DNA of 64,000 nucleotides from Acidobacteriaceae bacterium (lineage in GTDB: Bacteria; Acidobacteriota; Terriglobia; Terriglobales; Acidobacteriaceae), in NCBI GenBank assembly GCA_021323655.1, contig JAJPKO010000018.1, forward strand, positions 108,410 to 172,409. Direction: 5' to 3'. Position 1 is the first letter of the stretch. Each line of letters opens with the position of its first letter. Below, in pieces: positions 33,148-42,725 of this stretch. The notes under the pieces were generated by a model, which did not search any database, was not told the DNA's origin, and worked only from the letters and a program-made list of their open reading frames with translations. The position numbers and the translations under genes are program-made.

Positions 33148-34626
33148 ATGCGCCAATGGAAGCGGGTTGCATGGGGGCTATTGCTGGGTTGTTTGGGAGC
33201 AGGCGCAAGCCAGGCCCAGAGCAATCCGCACAATTCGGCTTCCAACTCCTATTACGGAAGCGTCCAGGCCGTTCCTTATACGCCGGACGTTAAGCGGCTT
33301 TCACTTGATGATGCGATACAACTCGGAATTGAAAATAATCTTGCCCTCACGCTCGCCCGCGAAAACCAGAAGAGTGCTGAAGCACAGACCGCACAGACGC
33401 TGAATGTCCTTCTGCCAAACATTGATGTAAGCGGCGGGACCAGTTTCCATCAGTTCAATCTTCAGACCCAGGGCTTCCGTCCCGGATTGCTGTCGTCGTT
33501 TGCCGCTCTGGTGCCACCGTCGCAGCTTGCCCATTTTCCTTTCATCGTCAAAACGGACGTGACTCAGGGCCAGGCCAGCCTCTCGCAAACTCTCTTTAAC
33601 TGGGCCGGCTGGGACCTGTATCGCGCCGCCAAAGCAAGTGCAAAGTCGGCATATTACAACGCCCAGTCCTCGCGCGGTTTGGTGGTGCTCAACGTAGGCA
33701 CGGCCTACTTCCAGGTCATTGCTGACCAGTCGCAGCGTGACTATGCAAACGCATTGCTCAAGAGCGATGAAAACATGCTTTACCAGGCCGTCGAAGAACA
33801 TAAGGCTGGTACAGCAGCAAATCTCGACGAACTGCGTGCGCGCGTCCAGTACCAGCAACAGCAGCAGGCCGTCATCGCGGCGGAAAACAATCTGGAAAAA
33901 GATGAGATTGCCCTCAAGCGGGAAATCGGAATGGACCCGCGGCAGAAAATCCAGCTGACTGAGTCCGTTCCCTTCGCCGATCTGAACGTGAAGAACATCG
34001 AAGACGCGCGGCGTCAGGCCTACTCCAGCCGTCAGGACTATCAGTCCTTGCTCCAGCAGTTGCGTTTTGCTGAACTGGAGCGCAAGGCCGCGACGCACGA
34101 GCGCTATCCCACTCTCAGCTTCAAGGGCAACTACGGCGTCACCGGCATTTCCGGCGGTCCATATCACGGGACGTTTGTGGCAGCCGCAACATTAAGCGTG
34201 CCCATCTTTCAGGAAGCCAAATTTCGGGGCGACCGTGACTTGGCCGAGGCGCAGTTGCAGAACATTCGCTCGCAGCTGGCCGACTTGCGCAACAAAATTG
34301 ATCAGCAGTTGCGTGATAGCCTGCTCGATCTTCAGTCCGCCGCCGATCTGGTACGGGTTGCCCGCAGCAATGTAGACCTGGCCACGACCGCCCTGCAGCA
34401 GACCACCGAGCGATTTCAGGCAGGTGTAGACGACAGCCTTCCGGTCGTGGAAGCGCAGTCCACACTGGCGCAGGCACAGGCGCGCTATGTGGACAGTGTT
34501 CGCCAATATAACCTCGCAAAACTGGGGCTGGCGCGTAATCTCGGAATCATTGACACCCAGTACAAGACCTATCTCCAGGGCGGAACGCCTGCCGAAATCA
34601 AGTCAAAGCGGGCAGCCCAGCCCTAG
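33148..34626 (+). CDS. TolC-family outer-membrane efflux protein
   Basis: The 492-aa precursor has a signal peptide (MRQWKRVAWGLLLGCLGAGA, cleavage near SQAQS) and the two structural repeats of the OEP family. LSLDDAIQLGIENNLAL opens the first, and the second runs to about residue 460 (QTTERFQAGVDDSLPVVEAQSTLAQAQ). It would form the trimeric outer-membrane channel of an efflux or secretion system. No membrane fusion protein or pump is adjacent, so it may serve pumps encoded elsewhere, including the orphan permease. Confidence 0.85.
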   Translation: MRQWKRVAWGLLLGCLGAGASQAQSNPHNSASNSYYGSVQAVPYTPDVKRLSLDDAIQLGIENNLALTLARENQKSAEAQTAQTLNVLLPNIDVSGGTSFHQFNLQTQGFRPGLLSSFAALVPPSQLAHFPFIVKTDVTQGQASLSQTLFNWAGWDLYRAAKASAKSAYYNAQSSRGLVVLNVGTAYFQVIADQSQRDYANALLKSDENMLYQAVEEHKAGTAANLDELRARVQYQQQQQAVIAAENNLEKDEIALKREIGMDPRQKIQLTESVPFADLNVKNIEDARRQAYSSRQDYQSLLQQLRFAELERKAATHERYPTLSFKGNYGVTGISGGPYHGTFVAAATLSVPIFQEAKFRGDRDLAEAQLQNIRSQLADLRNKIDQQLRDSLLDLQSAADLVRVARSNVDLATTALQQTTERFQAGVDDSLPVVEAQSTLAQAQARYVDSVRQYNLAKLGLARNLGIIDTQYKTYLQGGTPAEIKSKRAAQP

Positions 34627-34962
34627 CAGGCAATACGACCCATGTAGGAGCTGAGTTCTTTCTCATGGTTAGCAGCTCAGGGGATCGAATCTTATATTCC
34701 TGTTCGGAAGCATCACTCCTCGAATGATCGCTTCTATGGCATCGATCCCTTCATCTACCATCCTGAGACAAACAGCTATCGAAGCTGAAGAACAATCCTT
34801 CCAGAGCCCCGACAGCAATGCTCTTCACCATAGTCCTCTGCACTTTGAGGAGCATGTTTAAAAGGGTCTTCGACCACCGGAATCGAGCCTACCTAGTTCT
34901 CCTTCCATCATCGCGGCAACATGCTGGCTCGAATCCGGTGACGTACAACAGATGCTTTGGTG
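34627..34962. other. Intergenic region without recognisable gene
   Basis: 336 bases between convergent genes. It contains scattered T-arm-like strings (GGCTCGAATCC and GGGGATCGAATC) that do not fold into a tRNA by eye. A 60-codon frame at 34818 has no features of a real protein. Confidence 0.35.
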
Positions 34963-35625
34963 CTATGGTGAAACAACGAGATGGTTCCCAACGCTGCTGA
35001 CGCCGGGAGCTGCCCATGCTGCACGTTCGGCTTCCTCACGTTCCAGCCAGGAACGAACATTGCCGTATAGTTCTACCTTGCCATTGTGAGCACTCACATT
35101 GATACGGCGGGCATCCACCTCCGCCCTGCGCCGCAAGGCATCTTCAATGCGCTCCTTGACCATGGCCGGAGAGATGCTTGGCTTGATGCGGATGTCGTTG
35201 ATGACGCTGCGGACGCCGCTCACATTGCACACTGCGGTCTCGGCGGAGTCCCGCTGATAATTCCACTCCACACTGCCTTCCAGTGTCACAAATCCATCGC
35301 GTACAGTCGCCTTAATGCGGTCGTCGGGCACGAATGCGTGCATCTTCAATGCCTGCAATGCATCACGGAGAATTTCCGGGTCAGTACGCGCAGAAGCCGG
35401 CTTCACCTCGATGTCGTTGGCAAGAGAGGTGACCCCATATACCGACTTGGCCGCTCGCTCGGCAGCGTACTTTTCCGGAAAGCTATGCACAAAGCCGGTA
35501 AGAGTGACGATCCCGTCCTTGACCTTCACACTGATGTCTTTGGATGTCACGGCCGGGTCCCATTCGATCTCCCGAAGCACCATGCTGCGGATCTGCTCAT
35601 CTGATAGATATTGGTGGCTCGACAT
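34963..35625 (-). CDS. Triple BON-domain protein
   Basis: The 220-aa protein (ATG 35625, with GGAGG seven bases upstream) consists of three BON units, each with the pattern of a helix, then VKDGIVTLTGFVHSFPEK, VRDGFVTLEGSVEWNYQR and AHNGKVELYGNVRSWLER. BON domains bind phospholipid or ligands and are often in osmotic or stress proteins. This one lacks a signal peptide and so is probably cytoplasmic. A perfect TGTGA-N6-TCACA site is centred 64 bases before the start. It stands next to the universal stress gene, in line with a shared stress regulon. Confidence 0.85.
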   Translation of the reverse strand: MSSHQYLSDEQIRSMVLREIEWDPAVTSKDISVKVKDGIVTLTGFVHSFPEKYAAERAAKSVYGVTSLANDIEVKPASARTDPEILRDALQALKMHAFVPDDRIKATVRDGFVTLEGSVEWNYQRDSAETAVCNVSGVRSVINDIRIKPSISPAMVKERIEDALRRRAEVDARRINVSAHNGKVELYGNVRSWLEREEAERAAWAAPGVSSVGNHLVVSP

Positions 35626-35681
35626 AAGCCGTCCTCCTTTCATAGAGTGACCTCAGATTAGGCAGGACTGCAGCGCTCCGC

Positions 35682-35697
35682 TGTGACACGAATCACA
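35682..35697. promoter_or_regulatory. CRP/FNR-type operator upstream of the BON gene
   Basis: TGTGACACGAATCACA is a perfect TGTGA-N6-TCACA palindrome. It matches the site expected for the FNR-like regulator encoded at 45726-46442, whose recognition helix resembles that of CRP. Confidence 0.75.
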
Positions 35698-35870
35698 CTA
35701 ATGACCGCGACACGAAGCCAAAATGAACATTTGACCTGTCGTGCGAATGTTCTCATCCGTTCTTCGATATAAAAGACGCCAGCACCTTCCGGTACAAACC
35801 CAGAGCGAATTCTCTGGGGACTCACTCTTCGGCCGACACTCATTGATGAGAAGCGAATTCATTTTCATCC

Positions 35871-36782
35871 TTATTTATTTGATTTGCGTATGGTAAGAAC
35901 CGGGCAGGTTGCATTCGCCGCAACTTTATATGCGGTTCCACCACCGAAGTGAGAAATGAGCCCTGCAAGCGCGCCTGCTCCACGTGCGCCCATAACAATC
36001 AGATTGGCATCATGTTTTTTGGCCTCTTCCAGAATGATCTTGTCTGGTGCACCAAATCTGACGGTACAAAGCGGCCTGCTTGGAAGCCCTTTCTCAGGGG
36101 AAAGCTTCTGAAGTTTTTCTAAAGGTTCTGCGCTTGCCATGGTCCGCTCAAAGGTAAAAGGCACGCCCTCATCGTCTTTGACATGGAGCAGAATCAGCTC
36201 CGCCTGCTGTTCCCTAGCGATGGATGTGGCATAGGCCAGGGCAATTCCTGCACCAGAAGAGAAATCTGTAGCATAAAGGATCGTCTTGATTGCCACCGCG
36301 GCCTTGCCATTACATGGACAATGGGGTCCAACCGTTAACACCGGGATGGTGGAGGAACGAAAGATGGCTTCCGCCGTCGATCCAAGGGCCGCCTTTTCCA
36401 AGCCGCTTCCGCCTGCGGTCCCGACCACAACGAGGTCCGCGTCGCTTACAGCATCAAGGAGGTCTTGAGTACCTCCAACGCGGAGCATCGTGGTGCAATG
36501 GATGCCATGAAGGAACGAGGCCTTCGTCAGGTTGTGCAAACGGTCCTCCAGGCTTTGCCGCACCTCGTCCAATGTCTCATAGACCAGAATCATTTCTGGT
36601 GCCGCCCACGCAGCGGTCGGCGGAACATAAGCATGCACTAACACGATGCTTGCGTCATATGCACGCGCAAAGGTGGCCGCATACTCGAGGGCCGCATCTG
36701 CACCTTTTGAAAAATCAGTCAGCACAGCAATTTTCTCGATTTTTAATTTTGGGGCTGGTGTTATCTGCTGGGTGGTAGCCAT
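35871..36782 (-). CDS. Tandem universal stress protein
   Basis: The 303-aa product contains two UspA domains. The first starts KIEKIAVLTDFSKGADAALEYA and ends VVVGTAGGSGLEKAALGSTAEAIF. The second begins IKTILYATDFSSGAGIALAYA and ends VMGARGAGALAGLISHFGGG. Both carry G-x2-G-x9-G-type ATP-loop remnants. ATG 36782 is fixed by GGAGG five bases before it. Tandem USPs of this form accompany hypoxia and redox responses in other phyla. Two CRP/FNR-like sites lie upstream. A third TGTGA site lies between it and the BON gene. Confidence 0.88.
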   Translation of the reverse strand: MATTQQITPAPKLKIEKIAVLTDFSKGADAALEYAATFARAYDASIVLVHAYVPPTAAWAAPEMILVYETLDEVRQSLEDRLHNLTKASFLHGIHCTTMLRVGGTQDLLDAVSDADLVVVGTAGGSGLEKAALGSTAEAIFRSSTIPVLTVGPHCPCNGKAAVAIKTILYATDFSSGAGIALAYATSIAREQQAELILLHVKDDEGVPFTFERTMASAEPLEKLQKLSPEKGLPSRPLCTVRFGAPDKIILEEAKKHDANLIVMGARGAGALAGLISHFGGGTAYKVAANATCPVLTIRKSNK

Positions 36783-36832
36783 GAGACCCTCCGTATGCAG
36801 CTTCATACTCGCTGATCCTCACCACGGCAGGA

Positions 36833-36876
36833 AGTGATTTCCGTCACACGTTGAATGAAGTGTGTTTTGTGTCACA
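36833..36876. promoter_or_regulatory. Two CRP/FNR-like sites upstream of the universal stress gene
   Basis: AGTGATTTCCGTCACA (36833-36848) and TGTGTTTTGTGTCACA (36861-36876) each match TGTGA-N6-TCACA with one mismatch and are 28 bp apart. The proximal one is centred 58 bases upstream of the USP start. The rest of the 390-base gap to 37172 contains a TTTAA-CGAT-TTAAA inverted repeat (37074-37087) and a GAATATTC palindrome (37144-37151) near the ArsR start, which could be its operator. Confidence 0.65.
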
Positions 36877-37172
36877 TCCTGCTCTCTCGTGACGCCTTAT
36901 TTCCGCATAGCCGTGGGCTGGGGCTGTGCAGAACTTGTGCTGTGGGCGGCCCAGGATGAACAGCAAATGGAACTCGCGCTCTTTGACCTGAAGAACAGCA
37001 TTCGTTTGCCCGTATAAGGAGCGCGTCAAATAGAGAAAACGGGCATGTAGAGCGGCGACCAGGCAGATTACAATTTAACGATTTAAAATCCGCCTCTCCA
37101 TCGCCAGTTCAATCTTTAATATGTCACAATATATGCGAAGACTCGAATATTCCAATGTGATTGGAGTGCAAC

Positions 37173-37514
37173 ATGCCTGACTCGCTGCGCCGTTTTAAGG
37201 CCGACATCTTCCAGGCGCTCGCTCATCCGACGCGAATTGCCATCATCGAGCTGCTGGAGAATGGAGAGATGTCAGCCGGTGAGCTGATTGAAAAGCTGGG
37301 GATGGAGCAGGCGAATATCTCCCAACATTTGGCCGTGCTCCGAGCAAAGCAACTGGTTGTGAACCGTAAGGTGGGAAATCAGGTCTTCTATTCCGTCCGC
37401 GACCCCATCATCATTAAGGTGCTGGCTCTCATGCGCCGTTATTTTCAAGCACACCTCAAAGAGTCCTTGGAAATGCTTAGCGAGATGGAAGCTTCTGCGG
37501 AGGCAAGTAAGTGA
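37173..37514 (+). CDS. ArsR-family winged-helix regulator lacking metal-binding cysteines
   Basis: ATG 37173 (MPDSLRRFKADIF) has GGAG six bases upstream; the longer frame from 37161 adds only four residues. The 113-aa product is a winged helix with FQALAHPTRIAIIELLENG, recognition helix EQANISQHLAVLRAKQLV and wing NRKVGNQVFYSV, plus a C-terminal dimer helix. It contains no cysteine at all, so it cannot use the classic ArsR/SmtB metal site. It sits 106 bases before hyfB. The same arrangement, an ArsR regulator leading a hydrogenase-like operon, is known from Mycobacterium tuberculosis Rv0081-Rv0087 (from memory), where the regulator belongs to the hypoxia network. Confidence 0.85.
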   Translation: MPDSLRRFKADIFQALAHPTRIAIIELLENGEMSAGELIEKLGMEQANISQHLAVLRAKQLVVNRKVGNQVFYSVRDPIIIKVLALMRRYFQAHLKESLEMLSEMEASAEASK

Positions 37515-37620
37515 GATCAGGGGGCAAGAGTTTTGCGGTTGGCGTTTTGTCGCCTGGATGGCTCGGCGTCTTACACATTTTTCCTGGAGCAAGACCGAGT
37601 AAAACAGCAGAGGTTCTTTC

Positions 37621-39648
37621 GTGAACGTGCATTTCCTGATCTCAGGCTGGCCAGGCCATGCTCTTCCTTCTTTGCTGCTGATTATTGCTGCATGGGTGGT
37701 TATTGGCCTTGCTGGTTTGCTGCGGCCCCACAGTTTGCGCTTTGTGGCCCATCTACTCTTTCCTCTGGGTGCTTTAGGATGCCTCTGTGTCGCGCTGCTG
37801 GCCGGAACCTTTCTGGTTTCAGGCCATGAGCCAGAAGTCCTGGTACTTCCACTTGGTCTGCCGGATCTGCCGTTTCACACGCGCCTGGATGCGCTGTCTG
37901 GTTTTTTCCTCCTGCTGCTGGGCCTGGCAGGGGCCGGGATCTCGACATTCGCTGCGGGATATTTTCGCTCTGGTGAAGGGACTGCTCCAGCTTTGCTCGG
38001 CCTGCAATATCATGTGTTCCTTGCAAGCATGGCCGTGGTCATACTTGCCGATGACGCTTACCTGTTTATGGTGGCATGGGAGACGATGGCGCTCAGCTCC
38101 TATTTCCTGGTTACATCGCAGCACCGGATTCCTGACATCCGCCGCGCGGGTTTTCTGTATCTCATCATGGCCCATGTGGGCGCCATCTGTATCCTGCTCA
38201 GTTTTGGCGTGATGCAGGGTGGCAGCTGGCAGTTCACTTTTGACGCGATGCGCGGCGCCTCGCTTGCGCCTGTATGGGCGACTACAGCTATTGTCCTCGC
38301 ACTCTTAGGTTTTGGGGCCAAGGCCGGCCTGGTTCCGATGCACGTGTGGCTGCCGGAAGCCCATCCGGCAGCTCCTTCGCCGGTTTCGGCGATGATGAGC
38401 GGCCTGATGCTGAAGACAGCAATCTATGGAATGCTGCGGATCAGCTTTGATCTGCTGCATGTCCGTTACTGGCAGTGGGGAGTACTGATGCTGGCGCTCG
38501 GACTCTTCTCCGCACTTTTTGGAGCAATCTTTGCCGCCGTGCAAACCGACATGAAGCGCCTGCTGGCCTATTCCTCAATTGAGAATGTTGGCCTGATCTT
38601 TACAGGCATTGGCCTTGCCGCTCTATTTGAGGCAAGCAACATGCGCTTGTTTGCTGCGTTAGCGCTTACTGCCGCTTTGGTCCACGCGCTGAATCATGCC
38701 CTCTTTAAGAGCCTGTTGTTTCTGGCTACTGGTTCTGTTTTGCATGCGACGAAGCAGCGTAGCCTGGGCAAACTGGGGGGCTTGATTCGCCGCATGCCGT
38801 GGGTGGCCACTCTGGCGCTGATTGGTACGCTCTCGATTGCCGGGCTGCCTCCGCTCAATGGTTTTGTTTCCGAGTGGCTGTTGTTGCAATCCTTTCTCTT
38901 TACTCCGCAGCTTCCTCATGCCTTCATCAACATGCTGGTTCCGCTGGGCGCTGCCGCGCTGGCATTGACCGCCGCGCTGGCGGCTTATGTGATGGTGAAG
39001 TTCTACGGCGTGATCTTTCTTGGGCAGCCGCGGGAAGCCTCACTTGTGGAGGCGCATGACGCAAACTGGCTGGAACGCCTTGGCCTTGGCTGGCTTGCCC
39101 TGGGGTGCGTTCTGATCGGCATATTGCCGCAGCTTGCATTGAAGGCCGCTGGCGCGGTTACGGGCAAACTTCTGAGCGAAACCATCAGCCCTGGGTTTTC
39201 CATCTGGCTCATTGCTCCAGTTACGCCGGAACACGCTTCTTACAGCGCTCTCATATTCCTGGCCGGAATTACTGCGGTCATCGGCATAGCGTTTGTTCTG
39301 GTGCGCATTCTAGCCCATGGACGTATACGGCGGACAGCGGCCTGGGATTGCGGCTATCCATGGCAGACCTCGCGCATGCAGGACACAGCGGAGGGATTTG
39401 GCCAGCCCATCCGGCACATCTTCGGGACCTTCTTCCGGATGGAGCGTCATCTGCCGTCACCCTCTGATAAGTCTCCGCATTATCGAATCCATATTGAGGA
39501 CAAGCTGTGGAGAGCAATCTATCTGCCGATTGGCCGCGGAGTGCAGCGTCTGGCGGATGTGGTCAGCGTTTTGCAGGGTGGGCGATTGTCTATTTATCTG
39601 CTCTATAGCTTTCTGACTTTGCTTGGTTTGTTGGTGTTTGTGCTATGA
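37621..39648 (+). CDS. hyfB: Hydrogenase-4-type antiporter-like membrane subunit B
   Basis: The 675-aa protein is a NuoL/MrpA-like subunit with about 14 or more helices. The proton-channel motifs include the charged helix in MVAWETMALSSYFLV, FGAKAGLVPMHVWLPEAHPAAPSPVSA and TDMKRLLAYSSIENVGLI. The long C-terminal part (WDCGYPWQTSRMQDTAEGFGQP) is specific to HyfB/HycC. The start is GTG 37621. It should form one of two proton-pumping modules of the complex. The stop overlaps the next start as ATGA. Confidence 0.88.
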   Translation: MNVHFLISGWPGHALPSLLLIIAAWVVIGLAGLLRPHSLRFVAHLLFPLGALGCLCVALLAGTFLVSGHEPEVLVLPLGLPDLPFHTRLDALSGFFLLLLGLAGAGISTFAAGYFRSGEGTAPALLGLQYHVFLASMAVVILADDAYLFMVAWETMALSSYFLVTSQHRIPDIRRAGFLYLIMAHVGAICILLSFGVMQGGSWQFTFDAMRGASLAPVWATTAIVLALLGFGAKAGLVPMHVWLPEAHPAAPSPVSAMMSGLMLKTAIYGMLRISFDLLHVRYWQWGVLMLALGLFSALFGAIFAAVQTDMKRLLAYSSIENVGLIFTGIGLAALFEASNMRLFAALALTAALVHALNHALFKSLLFLATGSVLHATKQRSLGKLGGLIRRMPWVATLALIGTLSIAGLPPLNGFVSEWLLLQSFLFTPQLPHAFINMLVPLGAAALALTAALAAYVMVKFYGVIFLGQPREASLVEAHDANWLERLGLGWLALGCVLIGILPQLALKAAGAVTGKLLSETISPGFSIWLIAPVTPEHASYSALIFLAGITAVIGIAFVLVRILAHGRIRRTAAWDCGYPWQTSRMQDTAEGFGQPIRHIFGTFFRMERHLPSPSDKSPHYRIHIEDKLWRAIYLPIGRGVQRLADVVSVLQGGRLSIYLLYSFLTLLGLLVFVL

Positions 39649-40601
39649 GGGGAATTACATTTGTTCGACAATTCGGCGAGGTAGTGCTGGCCATCGCGAT
39701 AGCGCCACTCTTTGCCGGATGGATTGCGCAATGCCGTGCCTGGATGCAGAACCGGTCCGCTCCGTCATTGGTGCAGCCTTATCGCATGCTGCGCAAGCTC
39801 TTCCAAAAAGATGCAGCGCTGGCCAAGAATGCTTCTCCGCTGTTCCGCACAACGCCCTATGTCCTGTTTGGAACGATGGTGCTGGCAGCCGCGATTATTC
39901 CCTCGCTCGCTACCGATCTGCCCTTTGCGCGAGCAGCTGACGCCATCGCCCTGATCGGCCTGTTTGCGACAGCGCGCGTCTTCGTCTCACTTGCAGCCAT
40001 GGATATTGGCACGGCATTTGGCACGCTTGGCGCGCGGCGCGAGATGATGATCGGCTTTCTTGCGGAGCCGGCCCTGCTGATGGTGCTGTTTAATGCGTTT
40101 CTGTTGTCCGGGAGCACGGCTTTGCCGAGCCTGGTGGAGTTCTATAACGCGCACCGGTTTCTGATTGATCCAAGCCTGGCTTTTGCTGCAATTGCATTCG
40201 TGATGGTGTTGCTTGCTGAGAATGCACGCATCCCGATTGATAATCCCACAACGCATCTTGAGCTTACGATGATCCACGAAGCGATGTTGCTTGAGTATTC
40301 CGCGCGGCACTTAGCGCTGGTGGAGTGGGCGTCGAGTCTGAAGCTGTTCAATTATGCCTGCATCGGCTTTGCTCTGTTTATCCCCTGGGGCATTGCTGCA
40401 GGTGGACGAAATGGAAGTGCGGCGACCCTGCTGGCCATCGCCGCCTTGATGGGAAAACTTGCGGTTGCCGGTGCGGCGCTGGCACTGATCGAATCGTTGT
40501 CGGCCAAGCTGCGCATCTTCCGCGCTCCTGAGTATCTTGCGACAGCATTCCTGCTGGCTGTCCTCGGCCTGCTGGTTCATTTGCAGATAGGAGCCAGATA
40601 A
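39645..40601 (+). CDS. hyfC: Hydrogenase-4-type membrane subunit C (NuoH-like)
   Basis: The 318-aa membrane protein corresponds to HyfC/HycD and complex I NuoH, the anchor connecting the peripheral Fe-S module to the antiporter subunits. Signature stretches are QPYRMLRKLFQKDAAL near the N-terminus, FVMVLLAENARIPIDNPTTHLELTM with its acidic residues, and HEAMLLEYSARHLAL. The start overlaps hyfB by four bases and hyfE follows after one base, showing a single operon. Confidence 0.88.
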   Translation: MRGITFVRQFGEVVLAIAIAPLFAGWIAQCRAWMQNRSAPSLVQPYRMLRKLFQKDAALAKNASPLFRTTPYVLFGTMVLAAAIIPSLATDLPFARAADAIALIGLFATARVFVSLAAMDIGTAFGTLGARREMMIGFLAEPALLMVLFNAFLLSGSTALPSLVEFYNAHRFLIDPSLAFAAIAFVMVLLAENARIPIDNPTTHLELTMIHEAMLLEYSARHLALVEWASSLKLFNYACIGFALFIPWGIAAGGRNGSAATLLAIAALMGKLAVAGAALALIESLSAKLRIFRAPEYLATAFLLAVLGLLVHLQIGAR

Positions 40602-40602
40602 G

Positions 40603-41268
40603 ATGGTCACACGCGCTTCCATCGGACCCCTGCTTAATGTTCTGGCCTCAGGATTATTGCTCATTTCTTTCGCCATGCTCTCACGGCGGCGCACGCAGCG
40701 GTTGATTATCCTCTTCGCTTGGCAGGGAGCCATACTTTTTCTTTCGACCTGCCTGGTGGCCTATAGTTCCGGTCTTACCGAGCTTTATTATTCGGCTGCT
40801 CTCACCCTGATCCTGAAGGTCATTCTGCTTCCATGGATTCTGCATCGGCTGATTTCGAAGCTCGGCGCGCAATGGGACAGCGAAACTCTGGTCAACATCC
40901 CTACAACCATGCTGGTAGGGCTTGTCCTGGTGATTTTTGCGTTTGGTCTGACGCAACCCATCAGTACGCTGGCAACGACAATCACGCGCCATACTCTCGG
41001 CATGGCGCTTGCTGTCATCCTGCTTGCCTTCCTCATGATGATCACGCGTCGCAAAGCACTGACCCAGGTGATTGGCTTTCTCGCAATGGAAAATGGGCTG
41101 TTTTTTGCTGCAACCAGCGCGACCTATGGCATGCCTATGGTCATTGAACTGGGCATCGCGCTCGATCTGCTAGTAGGGGTGTTCATACTCGGAATCTTTT
41201 TCTTCCAGATTCGGGAACAGTTCGACAGCCTCGACCTGCACCATCTCGAAGCATTGAAGGAGGACTGA
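40603..41268 (+). CDS. hyfE: Hydrogenase-4-type membrane subunit E
   Basis: The 221-aa protein has about seven helices and matches HyfE, which is related to NuoK with additional helices. The acidic residue inside helix AMENGLFFAATSATYGMPMV and the segment ELGIALDLLVGVFILGIFFF are characteristic. It is placed between hyfC and hyfF exactly as in hydrogenase-4 operons. A GGAGG lies just before its stop and serves the next gene's TTG start. Confidence 0.85.
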   Translation: MVTRASIGPLLNVLASGLLLISFAMLSRRRTQRLIILFAWQGAILFLSTCLVAYSSGLTELYYSAALTLILKVILLPWILHRLISKLGAQWDSETLVNIPTTMLVGLVLVIFAFGLTQPISTLATTITRHTLGMALAVILLAFLMMITRRKALTQVIGFLAMENGLFFAATSATYGMPMVIELGIALDLLVGVFILGIFFFQIREQFDSLDLHHLEALKED

Positions 41269-41270
41269 AA

Positions 41271-42722
41271 TTGGAGATACTGCTGGTCCTTGGTCTGCCG
41301 TTGCTGGGCGCGGTCACGCTGGCGTTGTTCGGCGCGCGCCGCTTTGCTCCGGAACTGAATGTCGGCTTCAGCCTGGCCACGCTGGCTGCCGCTGCGCTGC
41401 TGGTCCTGCGCGTCATCCACTATGGACCCATGCTGATTGGGCGTGAACAATTCTTCGTCGATTCGTTCAACGTATTTCTGGTTGCCCTGACCGCCTTCGT
41501 AGGTTTCACCACAGCCATCTTTTCGCGGCCTTACATGCGCATCGAGGAACTCCACGGAAGTCTTAATTCGCTGCGCTTGCGTCTCTACCACAGCATGTAT
41601 CAGCTCTTTATGGCGGCCATGTTTCTCGCCCTGTTAACGAATAATATGGGACTGCTCTGGGTCGCAATGGAGGCGGCAACATTATCTACAGTCCTGTTGG
41701 TTTCGCTTTACCGAACCAAAGCCAGCCTCGAAGCCGCATGGAAATACTTTATTCTCTGCGGCGTCGGCATCGCGCAAGCATTATTTGGAACCATTTTGTT
41801 GTACTTTGCGGCCGAACAAACACTCGGGCGCGAAGGAATGACTGCATTGCTCTGGACGCACCTGAATGCAGTGAAGGGACACCTTGAGCCAAGAGTATTA
41901 GGGCTTGCCTTCGTCTTTTTTCTGGTGGGATACGGGACGAAAGTTGGTCTCGCACCCTTGCATAACTGGCTTCCAGATGCACATGCTGAAGGCCCTACTC
42001 CGGTATCGGCTGTTCTTTCCGGCCTTCTTCTGAATGTCGCGCTCTATGCTGTCATCCGTTGTAAGGTGCTGGTCGAAGGTTCAATCGGGGTCTTGCTTCC
42101 CAGCCGCATGCTGATGACCTTCGGATTGTTGTCCGCCATCCTCGGCGCATTCTTCCTGTGGAGGCAGCGCGACATCAAGCGGCTTTTTGGTTATTCATCC
42201 ATCGAGCATATGGGCATCATCACATTTGCCTTTGGGCTGGGTGGTCCTGTAGCAAATTTCGCCGCACTCTTGCATATGACGGTCCACTCGCTCACCAAGT
42301 CCTCGATCTTCTTTACCGCAGGCCACGCTTCGCAGGCTGCAGGCACACAGAATATGGATGGCATCCGCGGGCTGGTCGGCGTCAGTCCTACGATTGGCTG
42401 GGGGCTGATGCTGGGCTCGCTTGCGATTCTCGGTATGCCGCCGTTTGGAGTGTTCTCCAGTGAATTTCTCATTCTCATTACAGCTATGCGAGGGCATCCC
42501 TGGGCAACACCGTTTCTTCTGATTGCGCTTGGCGTGGCCTTTGCGGGTATTTTCGGCAAGGTCCAGCCCATGGTCTTTGGAGAAAGCGATGCGCAACCCC
42601 TGCCGCATTCACCTGCTTTGGTACCGGTCTTTGTTCATCTGGCCATGGTGCTGGTCCTGGGACTCTATATGCCGCCTGCGCTTGCAGAGTGGTACCGGGC
42701 TGCTGCGAGGCTGATTGGGTGA
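41271..42722 (+). CDS. hyfF: Hydrogenase-4-type antiporter-like membrane subunit F
   Basis: The 483-aa protein is a second NuoN/NuoM-like proton-translocating subunit. Conserved pieces are LLWVAMEAATLSTVLLVSL with a membrane glutamate, GYGTKVGLAPLHNWLPDAHAEGPTPVSA with the lysine helix, and QRDIKRLFGYSSIEHMGII. It starts at TTG 41271, supported by GGAGG seven bases upstream. With hyfB it gives the complex two pumping modules, as in HyfBDF-type complexes that lack the HyfD copy. Confidence 0.88.
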   Translation: MEILLVLGLPLLGAVTLALFGARRFAPELNVGFSLATLAAAALLVLRVIHYGPMLIGREQFFVDSFNVFLVALTAFVGFTTAIFSRPYMRIEELHGSLNSLRLRLYHSMYQLFMAAMFLALLTNNMGLLWVAMEAATLSTVLLVSLYRTKASLEAAWKYFILCGVGIAQALFGTILLYFAAEQTLGREGMTALLWTHLNAVKGHLEPRVLGLAFVFFLVGYGTKVGLAPLHNWLPDAHAEGPTPVSAVLSGLLLNVALYAVIRCKVLVEGSIGVLLPSRMLMTFGLLSAILGAFFLWRQRDIKRLFGYSSIEHMGIITFAFGLGGPVANFAALLHMTVHSLTKSSIFFTAGHASQAAGTQNMDGIRGLVGVSPTIGWGLMLGSLAILGMPPFGVFSSEFLILITAMRGHPWATPFLLIALGVAFAGIFGKVQPMVFGESDAQPLPHSPALVPVFVHLAMVLVLGLYMPPALAEWYRAAARLIG

Positions 42723-42725
42723 TGC

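Noticed and set aside
34660..34960. tRNA-like strings (AGCTCAG, GGCTCGAATCC, GGGGATCGAATC)
   Set aside because: No acceptor or anticodon stems could be drawn around them, so they look like chance resemblances.
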